Shown: piece by piece, positions 1-8,380 of the stretch
Layout of the letters: each line of letters begins with the position of its first letter
Numbering within the stretch: position 1 is the first letter of the stretch
NCBI GenBank assembly: GCA_027083355.1
Contig: JALWOY010000041.1
Coordinates: forward strand, 24,057 to 88,056
Length of the DNA: 64,000 bases
Source of the DNA: Phycisphaerales bacterium
GTDB lineage: Bacteria; Planctomycetota; Phycisphaerae; Phycisphaerales; UBA1924
Reading direction: 5' to 3'
Position numbers and translations under genes: made by a program
Notes under the pieces: model-generated
The model's input: the letters and a program-made list of their open reading frames with translations, nothing else
Databases searched by the model: none
Told to the model about the DNA's origin: nothing

Positions 1-201
1 GGTGACCGAGTAGGCGACTTCACCGTCAACAACAGGATACGGCCCGTCCTGCCGGTGAATATTCCCACACTCGGGGCACGGCGCATCGGAGGGAAGACCG
101 GCCAACGGATAGAGACACCGGGCACAATGCGGCATCCGCAATTCGTCCGCTTCATCGGGGTCAGTATGGGATCGAGTTGATTCAGAAGTGAGTTGGCTCA
201 T
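1..201 (-). CDS. Zinc-ribbon protein, N-terminal part (runs off the window)
   Basis: An open frame starts at an ATG at 201 and runs off the left edge, leaving 67 residues. A short acidic, polar N-terminus is followed by CARC-x3-L and, about 13 residues later, CPECG, which is a four-cysteine zinc ribbon. The same layout (CxxCxYxLxG...CPECG) recurs in the protein at 3793-4245. In Phycisphaerae such ribbons commonly head small membrane or signalling proteins, but the rest of this gene lies outside the window, so no function can be given. It is the first of a run of minus-strand genes. Confidence 0.6.
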   Translation of the reverse strand, partial: MSQLTSESTRSHTDPDEADELRMPHCARCLYPLAGLPSDAPCPECGNIHRQDGPYPVVDGEVAYSVT

Positions 202-273
202 GCATCTGACACCCATCCCCGCGCGACATTCAGAGAGCAATACGGACGCCGTCATGCCCGGTTCACCCTCCGC

Positions 274-1632
274 TCAAGCATTCCGCGAGATCGTGCGCAC
301 CTGGCAGAACTGGCGGTGGCCTTCGGGGCCCATGTGGTAACCGATGCCGGAGTGCTTGGCGCCCACCCAGGGCGAGCCGGGGGCGCCGTGGATGCCGCGG
401 TTGACGCCGATCATGCCCGCGTCGATCCTTCGGGCGATTTCGTGGGCGAGTTCTTCGGGGCCGAACACGACCGCCCCGAGGCCGTACTCTGAATCGTTGG
501 CGAGCGTGACGGCTTCGTCGGCGTCCTTGAATGCCATGATGGGGGCGACGGGGCCGAAGGTTTCGGTTTGCATGATGTCCATGTCGTGCGTGACGCCGGT
601 GAGGACGGTCGGCTGGACGTAATTCCCGTCGAGTGAACCACCGCCGAGGCGGAGCGTGGCGCCGCGCCGGACCGCGTCTTCGATCTGGGCGAGGACGTGG
701 GCCTTCTGCGCCGGCATGGCCATCGGGCCCATCGAGCAGGCGTCGCCGGTCGGGTCGCCGGGGCAGATCTGCCGCGCCGCGTCGACGAGCCTCGCGGTGA
801 AATCTTCGGCGATCGTGTCCTGCACATAGACGCGTTCGGTGCTCACGCAGACCTGCCCGCAGTTGCGAAAACAGTTTCGGGCGGCGAAGGCGACGGCGGC
901 GTCGAGGTCGGCGCCGTCGAGCACGATCAGCGGGTCCTTGCTGCCGAGCTCGAGGATGAGCCGCTTGAGCCCGTCGGCGGCGGCGGCCATGATCTTCCGG
1001 CCCGTGTCCTTGCTGCCGGTGAACGCGATCAGGTTCACGTCGGCCGCGACGAGGGCCTTGCCCTGATCGTCCTCGCCATGGACGGTCTGCAGCACGCCCT
1101 CGGGCAGGAACTGATTGAGCACGTCGGCGTAGGCCTGGGCGATCAACGGCGTCTGCTCGCTCGGCTTGAGCACCACCGCGTTGCCCGCGATCAACGCCGG
1201 CAGGACCATCCAGTGCGGCATGAGGATCGGGAAGTTCCACGGCGTGATCGCGCCGGCGACGCCGAGCGGGTCGTATCGCAGTTCCGTCGTTACGCCTTCG
1301 CCGGTGAGTGTGCGGGGGGTGACGGCCCGGGCGATCTCGTCGGCCTCGGCGGGGAGGCCCTCGCCCGTGTGCTTGACCTCACCGATGCCGTCGGACAGGG
1401 GCTTGCCCATCTCACTCGTCAGCAACGAGCCCAGTTCATCGGCCCGCTCGACGAGCACGGCGCCCGCGGGCTTGAGGATCTCGGCCCGTTCTTGCGCGGT
1501 GCGCGCACCCCATGCTCTGCGGGCCTCATGGGCACGGGCCACGATCGCGGGGATCTCGGCGGCGGGGGTGACGGGGACCTCGCCCACGGGCTCACCCGTG
1601 GCGGGGTTGTATGAAATCAGTGTGTCGCTCAT
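274..1632 (-). CDS. NAD(P)-dependent aldehyde dehydrogenase
   Basis: This 452-residue protein belongs to the ALDH superfamily, which oxidises aldehydes to carboxylic acids in the cytoplasm. Visible landmarks are PWNFP (131-135, oxyanion Asn133), the cofactor-binding FTGSKDTG (204-211), the general base Glu228 in LELGSK, and the catalytic Cys262 in NCGQVCVS. The length matches the short succinate-semialdehyde dehydrogenase (Sad/YneI) type, and the usual ELGGK is ELGSK here. I chose the ATG at 1632 because the family N-terminus begins there; an upstream ATG at 1818 would add a low-complexity leader and read through a repeat. There is no clear Shine-Dalgarno. The substrate cannot be read from the sequence; succinate or other semialdehydes are plausible. 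Confidence 0.9.
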   Translation of the reverse strand: MSDTLISYNPATGEPVGEVPVTPAAEIPAIVARAHEARRAWGARTAQERAEILKPAGAVLVERADELGSLLTSEMGKPLSDGIGEVKHTGEGLPAEADEIARAVTPRTLTGEGVTTELRYDPLGVAGAITPWNFPILMPHWMVLPALIAGNAVVLKPSEQTPLIAQAYADVLNQFLPEGVLQTVHGEDDQGKALVAADVNLIAFTGSKDTGRKIMAAAADGLKRLILELGSKDPLIVLDGADLDAAVAFAARNCFRNCGQVCVSTERVYVQDTIAEDFTARLVDAARQICPGDPTGDACSMGPMAMPAQKAHVLAQIEDAVRRGATLRLGGGSLDGNYVQPTVLTGVTHDMDIMQTETFGPVAPIMAFKDADEAVTLANDSEYGLGAVVFGPEELAHEIARRIDAGMIGVNRGIHGAPGSPWVGAKHSGIGYHMGPEGHRQFCQVRTISRNA

Positions 1633-1689
1633 GCGGGGAGGATAGGAGAAGAAGCGACGAGACGTGATCACCCGACAACGAGGCTGATG

Positions 1690-1775
1690 TTCTGCGAAGC
1701 GTCGGATCGCCCGGCCGCGCGACGCGCCGAGATATTCCGTGGAATCCGACGCTTCGCAAAGCCTCAGCGTCGGCG
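1690..1775. repeat. Dispersed inverted repeat (GACGCTTCGCA family)
   Basis: Two arms, TGCGAAGCGTCGGA (from about 1692) and TCCGACGCTTCGCA (ending about 1758), face each other across about 38 bases. The right arm continues into a CTCAGCGTCGGCGTC tail. Related copies lie at about 11968-12006, 49284-49360 and 58660-58790. It sits just upstream of the aldehyde dehydrogenase and could be transcribed as a hairpin leader. Confidence 0.65.
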
Positions 1776-1879
1776 TCGGCATGCGTTCACTGTCATTCTT
1801 TGAATCGGAAGCAATCAACGACAGATGAACAGACCCGCGGGATCATTGCAGCAATGAATCCATGGGTTGTCGAGGTGCT

Positions 1880-1945
1880 TCATGCAGAGCGGGCATCCCT
1901 GCACGCCCGGCCCGTCGCTGACGCTCCGGGCTCTTTTGAGAACTG
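1880..1945. repeat. Palindromic repeat arm (CGTCGCTGACGCTCCGGGCTC family)
   Basis: CCCGTCGCTGACGCTCCGGG followed by CTCTTTT at 1914-1936 is the same sequence as one arm of the element inserted in the methyltransferase gene at 3311-3418. It lies directly downstream of the dockerin-tailed gene. Here the matching second arm is not evident, so this is probably a partial or decayed copy. Confidence 0.6.
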
Positions 1946-1949
1946 CCGG

Positions 1950-2699
1950 CTACGGACACCCGTCGAGGAACGAGCCGATGAACAGGTTCACGTCGTTCAG
2001 GTCGAGCACGCCCACGGGCAGGGCGATGTCGGCGGAGTCCTCGCCGTTGGCGAACGCGTTGACGAACACGCCGATGTCGTTCAGGTCGAGCACGCCGGCG
2101 GGGGGCGCGACGTCCGCCGGGCATGGGGCGACATTGAAGCCCCAGGTGTTGTTGTCGATCGTGACGATGCCGAACGGGCTGCCGTCGGATTTGTGCACCA
2201 CGACGGAGGAGATGCCCGGGTCGTTCCGCCAGCCGACGAACGAGGCCTGCCCGGGGGAGATCGTTGCAGACACCATCCCGAGCGCGTCGTTCCCGTTGTA
2301 GAACGTCACCTCGTCCGTCCACGAGACGTTGCCGGTGACGTTGACGACCTCGAACCCGACGGCCGCCTGCGGCGGGTCGAACACGATCGTCAGGTCGCCC
2401 GTGCATTCGAGCACGACGCTGCCCTCGCCGAGCACGAAACTGCCGTAGAGCATGAGGTCGCCGTCGGCGGAGGAATAGGTCACGCCCGGCTCCATGCCCC
2501 ATGTCGCGGTATCACTCGAGAGCGGGTTGGGCACGGAAACGCCCGATCCGCCGTGGACGCTGAGGCCCTCGAAATCTTCGATAATCAGGGTGTCGCCGAG
2601 CATGTTTTCGAGCTGGGTTCGCGAAGTGACGGATTCAGCGAACACCGAGCTTCCCACGGCGGCCCCGACACCAATGCAAACAAGACGTGTGTATTTCAT
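1950..2699 (-). CDS. Secreted protein with C-terminal GC-type dockerin-like repeats
   Basis: This 249-residue protein starts with a signal peptide (MKYTRLVCIGVG..., cleavage likely after SSVFA). A beta-rich middle follows, of the kind seen in planctomycete extracellular or PEP-CTERM-like proteins (FEGLSV, VVFDPPQAAVGFEV-type strands). The C-terminus has two near-repeats, CPADVAPPAGVLDLNDIGVF and DIALPVGVLDLNDVNLF, ending GCP. These D-x-N/D calcium-loop repeats bounded by Cys are the GC-type dockerin arrangement found in Phycisphaerales. By family analogy the tail may anchor the protein to a cell-surface partner; that is inference. An in-frame ATG nine bases upstream (2708) is an alternative start. 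The substrate or role of the body is unknown. Confidence 0.75.
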   Translation of the reverse strand: MKYTRLVCIGVGAAVGSSVFAESVTSRTQLENMLGDTLIIEDFEGLSVHGGSGVSVPNPLSSDTATWGMEPGVTYSSADGDLMLYGSFVLGEGSVVLECTGDLTIVFDPPQAAVGFEVVNVTGNVSWTDEVTFYNGNDALGMVSATISPGQASFVGWRNDPGISSVVVHKSDGSPFGIVTIDNNTWGFNVAPCPADVAPPAGVLDLNDIGVFVNAFANGEDSADIALPVGVLDLNDVNLFIGSFLDGCP

Positions 2700-2860
2700 T
2701 CCCGGCATGCTACAAATCTCGTGCCGATCCGGGAAGGCTGTTCTCGGTCCGGAAAACATGCTTCTCGTACTCAACGCGTAGATGGAGATGGCCCGGGGCG
2801 GACAATGGGCCGGATGAGATGGCCAACCGTGGCCACCCCCGCTGTATATCGGCATGCCGC

Positions 2861-3796
2861 TCAAACCCGGGCCGCTACGAGAACGATGAAACTGTCGTCC
2901 AGTTCGTCCGGGTCCTCGACGGGGAGGACATAGGCGTTGCCGTCCTCGTCGATCGCGTCGGCCGTCTTGGCGTAGACCTCCGTCGCGGCGTAGCCCGCTT
3001 CGAGCATCGCATCGCGGAGTTCGGGCACGCTCCACAGCCGCCAGTCGTAGATGAACGCGTCGAGCAGTTCCTGCTCGATCATGCCGCCGGACTCGACGCG
3101 GAAGTGCAGCACGTCGGTGACCATCCCCGTCAGCGGGTCGGCCTTGCGCTGTTCCCAGGTGTAGCGCACGCGCTTGCCCTTGTGGTCGCCGAACTTTTCG
3201 TCGGCGGGGATCCAGTGGTCGCGGTGCACCTCGCCCGTGAGGAACGCGGACTCGCCGCCGTAGGTGTCGCAGATGAAGACGCCTCCGGGGCGTGAGTTGG
3301 GGGTTTGCAAAGAGCCCCGAGCGTGAGCGAGGGGTTCGGGTGTGGCACTTTTCCCGTCCGTCGCTTGGCCTGTTGTTTGACCCGTCGCTTGGCCCGTCGC
3401 TGACGCTCCGGGCTCTTTTTTGCTTGCAATCAAACGTTCGCGGCTGTGCCGGAGGTATGCGACGAGTTCGGCGCGGGTGTGCAGATATCCGATCGAGAAA
3501 TTGCCAACGAAGATCACGTCGGCGGGGTCGGCGGCGTCCATCACGTCCGCGCAATGCTTGATGACTCGCTCGTGGTCGCCGTGGAAGCCGAGCGCGTCGG
3601 GGTCGAGATCGACCGCGACGGCGCGCGCGTCGGGCGACGACTCCGCCCAGAGGTGCGACAGGGCCGCCGAGCCGGCGAAGTCTTCACCGAGCACCGCGGG
3701 TGATGAGCCGTGCACGGCCCGGATGAACGGGACGAGGTGCCTCGGGCTCTGCACGCAGAGTTCGTAGAGGTCGTGTTTGCTGAGGGGTTCGGTCAC
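2861..3796 (-). CDS. Class I SAM-dependent methyltransferase with an in-frame repeat insertion
   Basis: This 311-residue protein has a methyltransferase fold. VLGEDFAGSAALS (about residues 35-47) is the glycine loop, AVAVDLDPDAL the acidic residue after strand 2, and FVGNFSIGYL the strand-4 region. The GTG start (3796) overlaps the stop of the upstream zinc-ribbon gene in a GTGA, suggesting coupled translation. Residues about 126-163, rich in TGQATGQTTGQAT, are encoded by a palindromic repeat that also occurs between genes. This splits the conserved fold between SxxRLI and GGVFICDTYGG. The frame is intact, so the protein may still work, with the insert forming a surface loop. The methyl acceptor is not identifiable. 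Confidence 0.75.
   Translation of the reverse strand: MTEPLSKHDLYELCVQSPRHLVPFIRAVHGSSPAVLGEDFAGSAALSHLWAESSPDARAVAVDLDPDALGFHGDHERVIKHCADVMDAADPADVIFVGNFSIGYLHTRAELVAYLRHSRERLIASKKEPGASATGQATGQTTGQATDGKSATPEPLAHARGSLQTPNSRPGGVFICDTYGGESAFLTGEVHRDHWIPADEKFGDHKGKRVRYTWEQRKADPLTGMVTDVLHFRVESGGMIEQELLDAFIYDWRLWSVPELRDAMLEAGYAATEVYAKTADAIDEDGNAYVLPVEDPDELDDSFIVLVAARV
3311..3418. repeat. Palindromic element inside a methyltransferase gene
   Basis: Arms GAGCCCCGAGCGTGAGCGAG (from 3312) and the near-inverse CGTCGCTGACGCTCCGGGCT (to about 3414) bound a 58-base spacer. The spacer itself holds a short tandem repeat, TCGCTTGGCC/TGTTGTTTGA/CCGTCGCTTGG. The element is a multiple of three in effect, because the reading frame at 2861-3796 passes through it without a stop. 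A partial copy is intergenic at 1880-1945. Confidence 0.8.
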
Positions 3797-4245
3797 GGGA
3801 ACGGCACCGGCATCGGACCCGGGCCCGCTGCGCCGGCCGCCCCGACGGCCGCGGCCCCGATGAACAACGCGATGAAAAGCGTGTACGCAACGATAATCAC
3901 AAGCATGACGATCCCGAGGATCAGCCCGATGAGGCCGCAACGGTGGCCCGCCGAGGCGAGGCTGAGCGACAGGGTCGGCGCGGCGCCGTCCTGCACGGCG
4001 AGGCGGGCGGTTTTGGCGAACCGCATGGCGAGCCAGCCGAGGATGATGGACGGGATGCCGTAGTACATGCACATCGCCAGCGAGAGGATGCCGAGGGCGA
4101 AGGAGGCGACGGCCTTGCCCGCAACCTGATCCTGCACGGGGTATTGCCGGACGACGGTGCCGCACTCGGGGCACTGGTCGCCGATCTTCATGCCCCGGAG
4201 GTCGTAGCCGCACGAGGCGCAGGGGATGGGGTTGTCGTGCGGCAT
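3793..4245 (-). CDS. Small zinc-ribbon membrane protein (DUF4190-like)
   Basis: This 150-residue protein has an N-terminal zinc ribbon, CASCGYDLRGMKIGDQCPEC, and two hydrophobic hairpin regions (about residues 38-70 and 100-140). The layout resembles DUF4190-type membrane proteins, which are usually of unknown function. The ATG at 4245 has an AAGGAAGG stretch about six bases upstream; an ATG 36 bases further out is also open. Its last codons overlap the GTG start of the methyltransferase, so the two are likely one transcript. The CGYDLRG motif is typical of Phycisphaerae. Confidence 0.7.
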   Translation of the reverse strand: MPHDNPIPCASCGYDLRGMKIGDQCPECGTVVRQYPVQDQVAGKAVASFALGILSLAMCMYYGIPSIILGWLAMRFAKTARLAVQDGAAPTLSLSLASAGHRCGLIGLILGIVMLVIIVAYTLFIALFIGAAAVGAAGAAGPGPMPVPFP

Positions 4246-4344
4246 GCGGGCTTCCTTCCTTTCGCAGTTCTCCGGCGTCACCGGGGGAAGAATAGCAAAC
4301 TGCGCCGGCGGTTGAGCAGGAACGGGATATGCGCGGTCGGTTGA

Positions 4345-4376
4345 AGACCGCTCCCTGACGGTCGCGGCTCGTCGAG
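4345..4376. repeat. Partial palindromic repeat (CTCCCTGACGGTCGCGGCTCG family)
   Basis: GCTCCCTGACGGTCGCGGCT followed by CGTCG lies between the zinc-ribbon gene and the ABC permease gene. It belongs to the same family as the element inside uvrA at 21258-21328. Confidence 0.55.
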
Positions 4377-4416
4377 GTGATATCCCCTCATCCTACCGGA
4401 AGTGGCCCGGTGCGTT

Positions 4417-5844
4417 TCACGCCATCCGCACCCATTTGATGAGCGTCAGCAGATTCGGCGGCTTGCCGAACATCAGCAGGCCCACGCGGAAGACCTTGGC
4501 CGCGAACCAGACGAAGAACACGACGCCCGCGATATTCACCGCGACGCCCAGCAGCACCTGCCAGAGCGGGGGCGGGGCGCTGCTTGCGATCCGCATCATC
4601 AGGATGTAGGGGCTGATCGGCGGGATGAAGCTCGTGACCACCGCCAGGGTGGAGTTCGGGTCGCGCGAGATCGGCATGAAGAAGAAATACGGCACCATCA
4701 CAAGCAGCATGACGGGGGTGAGCAGGGCCTGCGCCTCGCGCAGTTCGTTGACCGCCGACCCGATGGCCGCCATGATCGACGCGAACATGAAATAGGCCAG
4801 CGCGAACAGGAGCAGCATCCACGCGATCGACGAGCCCTCGATGAGGTCCAGCCGCTGGAAAGCGATCAGGGCGACGATGCCCACCGCGTTGTAGATCAGC
4901 ATGAGCGTCAGCCCGACGGCCATCTGGCCGACAATCTTGCCGGTCATCAGTTCCATGCTGCTGACGGCGCTGAGCAGCAGCTCGACGACCCGGCTCGATT
5001 TTTCCTCGATCGTGGTCGTCATGAGGTATTGCCCGCCGGTCATCGTCCCCATCAGCATGAGGATCATGAACGCGCCGGGCAGCAGCATCGTCAGTTCCAT
5101 CGAGCTGTCGCGCGTGCCCGTTTCGGTGACCTCCTGCGTGGGGGTGTACGCCACGTTGGTCAGCGCGTCGATCTTGTTGCGGTCCATGCCGGCCGCCTCG
5201 TAGCGTCGTTCGAGGATCGACCATCGCAGGGCCGTTCGGATCTCGTCGATCGTCCGGTCGTCCACCTTCGGGACGGTGTAGACCTCGAATGAGCCGTACT
5301 TGCCGGTCCTGGGGTCGGGCGTGGCGGCGTGTTCGTCGACGACGGCCAGGGCGAGAAGGCCGCGGTCCTCACCGCGTTTGGCCTTTCCGATGTTCGCCCG
5401 GAGTTGCGCTTTGATCTGCTCGGGGTCGGTGTCGGGCGGCAGCTCCTTGACGCGGAGCTGGGGGACGCCGAACTGTTCGTAGAACTTCTCGAGCTGGTCC
5501 TTGGGGAGCGTGTCGAGGGCTTCTTCGCTGAGGCTCGAGAGGTCGCGGCCGATCATCCGCCCGATGGTCTGCATCATTTCTTCGGCCTGGTCGAACCGGC
5601 TCTCGACGATCTGCTCGGGTTTGAGTTTCTCGGCGACCAGTTCAGTGACGCCCCCGGCCCGGTCGATGATGTCCACCTCGCCCCGCTCGGCCGGGGGCTT
5701 GGCGCTGTTGATGAGCATGATGACCAGCGGCATGACCACGGCGATCAACGCGGGCACGACGAGTGCCCCGATGATGAACCCCTTTGTCAGGACCGTCGAG
5801 GCGTATTCCCGGCCCGCGATGCGGATGACCTTCGACGGATTCAT
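4417..5844 (-). CDS. ABC transporter permease, NatB/ABC-2 type
   Basis: This 475-residue membrane protein has one N-terminal membrane helix (about 22-46), a large extracytoplasmic domain (about 50-250), then five or six helices (from about 255, AFMILMLMGTMTGG, to about 460). That is the topology of ABC-2 permeases of the NatB/YhaP kind, which export ions, lipids or small molecules. Its ATG overlaps the stop of the ATPase gene (ATGA), so both subunits are co-translated. The sequence EEKSSRVVELLLSAVSSMEL between helices is typical of the coupling region of this family. The substrate cannot be deduced. Confidence 0.85.
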   Translation of the reverse strand: MNPSKVIRIAGREYASTVLTKGFIIGALVVPALIAVVMPLVIMLINSAKPPAERGEVDIIDRAGGVTELVAEKLKPEQIVESRFDQAEEMMQTIGRMIGRDLSSLSEEALDTLPKDQLEKFYEQFGVPQLRVKELPPDTDPEQIKAQLRANIGKAKRGEDRGLLALAVVDEHAATPDPRTGKYGSFEVYTVPKVDDRTIDEIRTALRWSILERRYEAAGMDRNKIDALTNVAYTPTQEVTETGTRDSSMELTMLLPGAFMILMLMGTMTGGQYLMTTTIEEKSSRVVELLLSAVSSMELMTGKIVGQMAVGLTLMLIYNAVGIVALIAFQRLDLIEGSSIAWMLLLFALAYFMFASIMAAIGSAVNELREAQALLTPVMLLVMVPYFFFMPISRDPNSTLAVVTSFIPPISPYILMMRIASSAPPPLWQVLLGVAVNIAGVVFFVWFAAKVFRVGLLMFGKPPNLLTLIKWVRMA

Positions 5845-6815
5845 GACGTCACCCCCTCGGGCTTGTGGGCCGACTCGGGATGAAGCCTGAGCGAGGCGCG
5901 GATCGATTCGTCGTCACGCCCCGGCTCGTCGCCCCGCACGATCTCGATGAAGATGTCTTCGAGCGTGGGCCGGTGCAACTCGACACGCGACATCGGGGCG
6001 GCCGAGGCGACGGCCCCGATCGCGGATGCCGGGTCGGCCCCGTCGGCCAGTGCCGCCTCGTAATGCCCCTCGTTCTTGCGGACCGAGGCGATCTGCGGGA
6101 GCGCCTCGACTACCGTCGGGTCGAAACCGTCGAGCATCGGCTCGAACCAGACCGACCGGGGCGTGTGCCTCGACCGGATCTCCTTGAGCGGGTCGTCGAG
6201 CACCTTGCGCCCGTTGTGGATCATCACGATGTGGTCGCACAGCTGCTGGGCCTGCGCCATCACGTGCGTCGAGAAGATGATCGTCGTCCCGCCCCGGTGC
6301 AGCTCGCCGATCAGGTCGCGCAGGAGCCGCATGTTCACCGGGTCCAGCCCGCTGAACGGCTCGTCGAGGATCAGCAGTTCCGGCTCGTGCAGCACGGCCG
6401 AGATGAACTGGATCTTCTGCTGCATCCCCTTGCTGAGCTCCTCGCATTTCTTGTTCCACACGCCGGGCAGCTCGACCTTTTCGAGCCACGCCGAGACGCG
6501 GTCGTTGAGCCCGCGCGGCGGCAGGCCCTTGAGCCGACCCGTGTAGCGGAGGAACGCCCCGACCTTCATCTTCTTGTAGACCCCCCGCTCCTCGGGGAGA
6601 TACCCGATGCGGTCCTTGCTCTCGACGGCGGTTTTTTTGCCCAGGACCGTGAGCTCACCCGAATCCGGGAATAAAATGGACATGATCATGCGGATTGTGG
6701 TCGTCTTGCCCGCGCCGTTCGGCCCGATGAACCCGACCAGATCGCCCACGGGGATATCGAGGTCGATGCCCTCCACCGCCACCTTGCGGCCGAAGGTCTT
6801 GCGGACGTTGCTCAT
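5841..6815 (-). CDS. ABC transporter ATP-binding protein, NatA type
   Basis: This 324-residue ATPase powers the permease encoded just downstream. It shows Walker A GPNGAGKTT, a Q-loop region reading YLPEERG, the signature LSKGMQQK, Walker B LLILDEPFSGLDP and the switch His in STHVM. The last ~90 residues form the accessory domain common in NatA-like proteins. I chose the ATG at 6815 (MSNVRKTFG); the frame could also start at a TTG at 6833. It is divergent from prfA. The partner and four-base overlap with the permease define a two-gene exporter. Confidence 0.9.
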   Translation of the reverse strand: MSNVRKTFGRKVAVEGIDLDIPVGDLVGFIGPNGAGKTTTIRMIMSILFPDSGELTVLGKKTAVESKDRIGYLPEERGVYKKMKVGAFLRYTGRLKGLPPRGLNDRVSAWLEKVELPGVWNKKCEELSKGMQQKIQFISAVLHEPELLILDEPFSGLDPVNMRLLRDLIGELHRGGTTIIFSTHVMAQAQQLCDHIVMIHNGRKVLDDPLKEIRSRHTPRSVWFEPMLDGFDPTVVEALPQIASVRKNEGHYEAALADGADPASAIGAVASAAPMSRVELHRPTLEDIFIEIVRGDEPGRDDESIRASLRLHPESAHKPEGVTS

Positions 6816-6833
6816 CGTGATCGCTCTGTCCAA

Positions 6834-7194
6834 GCCGGCATCCCCTTGAATCAGACCTACTCGGAAACGGTGCCGGCCGTCTTTACACGGATCGCGGCAC
6901 GACGAGTGTACGGCATGGAGAAGATCGCTGAGCGTAGGTGGAGGGCCGATTTTTTCTGACCCGTGGCCGGCAGGGGGGATCGTCGCGCGGTGGTGACAGG
7001 GGGGTGCTTCCGGGATCTGGTGGGACAGGCGTCCCGCCTGTCATTCTTGTTTGATGTCCGGTGGGACGGGCGTCCCGCGTGCCGGTCCTTGCAAGAACCG
7101 TGCATCGACAGAAAGAGGCGGAACACCTGTCCCACCGCCTGCACCGCCGCCACCGCCCCCACCGCTCGCGGGCCGTGTGGGCTAGGCTCATGGC
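6834..7194. repeat. Intergenic region with GGGACAGGCGTCCCGCC palindromes
   Basis: The 361-base gap between the divergent ABC ATPase and prfA genes holds no convincing gene. At 7029-7096 it carries TGGGACAGGCGTCCCGCCTG and TGGGACGGGCGTCCCGCGTG in tandem, with a related fragment, GGAACACCTGTCCCACC, near 7119. These resemble the GGGACGGGCTTCCAGCCCGT repeats at 29.7 kb. Promoters for both flanking genes should lie here, but I could not place them. Confidence 0.6.
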
Positions 7195-8292
7195 ATGGCC
7201 GTGGCACCGCTCGCCGACACCATCGCGCGCAAACTCGACGAGTTGTGCGGGCAGTACGCGCACCTGCAGCGGCAACTCGAAGACCCCGATGTTCTCGCCG
7301 ACCACCACAAGGTGCGCGAGCTCTCCATCAAGCGGGCCGCCCTCGAACCCGTGGCCGAGGGCTACCGGCGGTATCGCGCGATGCTGGACGAGATCGCCGA
7401 GCTGCGGGCCGCGGTCGCCTCGGGCGACGACGCGGAGTTGGCCGAGCTGGCCCGGGAGGAACTGCCGGAACTGGAGGCCCGGGCCGACGCCGAGATCGAG
7501 CGTGTCAAGGCCGCCCTGGTGCAGTCCGACGACCGCCGGGTGGGGTCGGTGATACTCGAGATCCGCGCCGGGACCGGGGGCGACGAGGCCGGGCTGTGGG
7601 CGCGGGACCTGCTCGCGATGTACGAGAAATACGCGTCGGGCAAGGGCTGGAAATGGGAAACGCTCGACCTGACCGAGGATGATTCCGTCGGCGGCGTCCG
7701 GCACGCGGTGGTCAATGTCCGGGGCGACGGGGTCTGGGCCGAGCTCGCGTTCGAGGCGGGTGTGCACTCGGTCAAGCGCGTCCCCGCGACCGAGACGCAG
7801 GGGCGGATCCACACGTCCACCGCGACCGTCGCGGTTCTGCCCGAGCCCGAGGCGGTCGAGGTGGATATCGACTGGGCGAACGACGTCGAGGAACACATCA
7901 CCACCGCGCAGGGTCCGGGCGGGCAGAACGTCAACAAGGTCGCGACGGCCGTGCACCTGATCCACAAACCCACAGGCGTCGAGGTGCGGATGCAGGAAAC
8001 CAAGAGCCAGGCGCAGAACCGGGAGAAGGCGCGTCGGCTGCTGACGGCGCGGGTCTACGAGATCGAGCGGGCCCGGGCCGAGGCGGAACGGTCGGCCGAG
8101 CGGCGCGGGCAGATCGGCACCGGGCAGCGCAGCGAGAAGGTGCGGGTGTACCGGTATCAGGACGGGATCGTGGCGGACCAGCGGCTGACGCAGAAATTCC
8201 AGAAATCGGCCGTGCTCGACCGCGGCGAGCTGGGGCCGATCATCGAGGCGCTGCTGGAACAGGAAACCGCCCGTCGGCTGGCGTCGTTGTGA
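7195..8292 (+). CDS. prfA: Peptide chain release factor 1
   Basis: RF1 recognises UAA and UAG stop codons and triggers release of the finished protein on the ribosome. The 365-residue length is normal. The codon-recognition tripeptide PAT (residues 197-199, in RVPATETQGRIHTS) identifies RF1 rather than RF2. The catalytic GGQ is at 242-244 (GPGGQNVNKV), where the Gln is normally methylated by PrmC. No prmC is adjacent, although the two are often neighbours in other bacteria. It is convergent with metF across an 88-base gap with a hairpin. Confidence 0.97.
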   Translation: MAVAPLADTIARKLDELCGQYAHLQRQLEDPDVLADHHKVRELSIKRAALEPVAEGYRRYRAMLDEIAELRAAVASGDDAELAELAREELPELEARADAEIERVKAALVQSDDRRVGSVILEIRAGTGGDEAGLWARDLLAMYEKYASGKGWKWETLDLTEDDSVGGVRHAVVNVRGDGVWAELAFEAGVHSVKRVPATETQGRIHTSTATVAVLPEPEAVEVDIDWANDVEEHITTAQGPGGQNVNKVATAVHLIHKPTGVEVRMQETKSQAQNREKARRLLTARVYEIERARAEAERSAERRGQIGTGQRSEKVRVYRYQDGIVADQRLTQKFQKSAVLDRGELGPIIEALLEQETARRLASL

Positions 8293-8350
8293 TGTCCACG
8301 ATGCCGTTGTCTCGGTGTGCGCACGCAAGCCCGGATCCGGTCCTCGGACT

Positions 8351-8372
8351 CCCGCGGATCGGAGTCCGCGGG
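8351..8372. terminator. Possible bidirectional terminator hairpin between prfA and metF
   Basis: CCCGCGGA (8351-8358), a six-base loop and TCCGCGGG (8365-8372) form a perfect 8-bp GC-rich stem between two convergent genes. There is no T-run, so intrinsic termination is uncertain. Confidence 0.4.
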
Positions 8373-8380
8373 TGAGCGGT

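Noticed and set aside
274..1632. Aldehyde dehydrogenase as methylmalonate-semialdehyde dehydrogenase completing the pyrimidine pathway
   Set aside because: It is 21 kb away, shorter than that family, and lacks supporting motifs; the link would be speculation.
1950..3554. A single 534-codon gene covering the dockerin-tailed protein and part of the methyltransferase
   Set aside because: The signal peptide start at 2699/2708 and the independent methyltransferase frame show two genes; the extension is out of frame with the methyltransferase.
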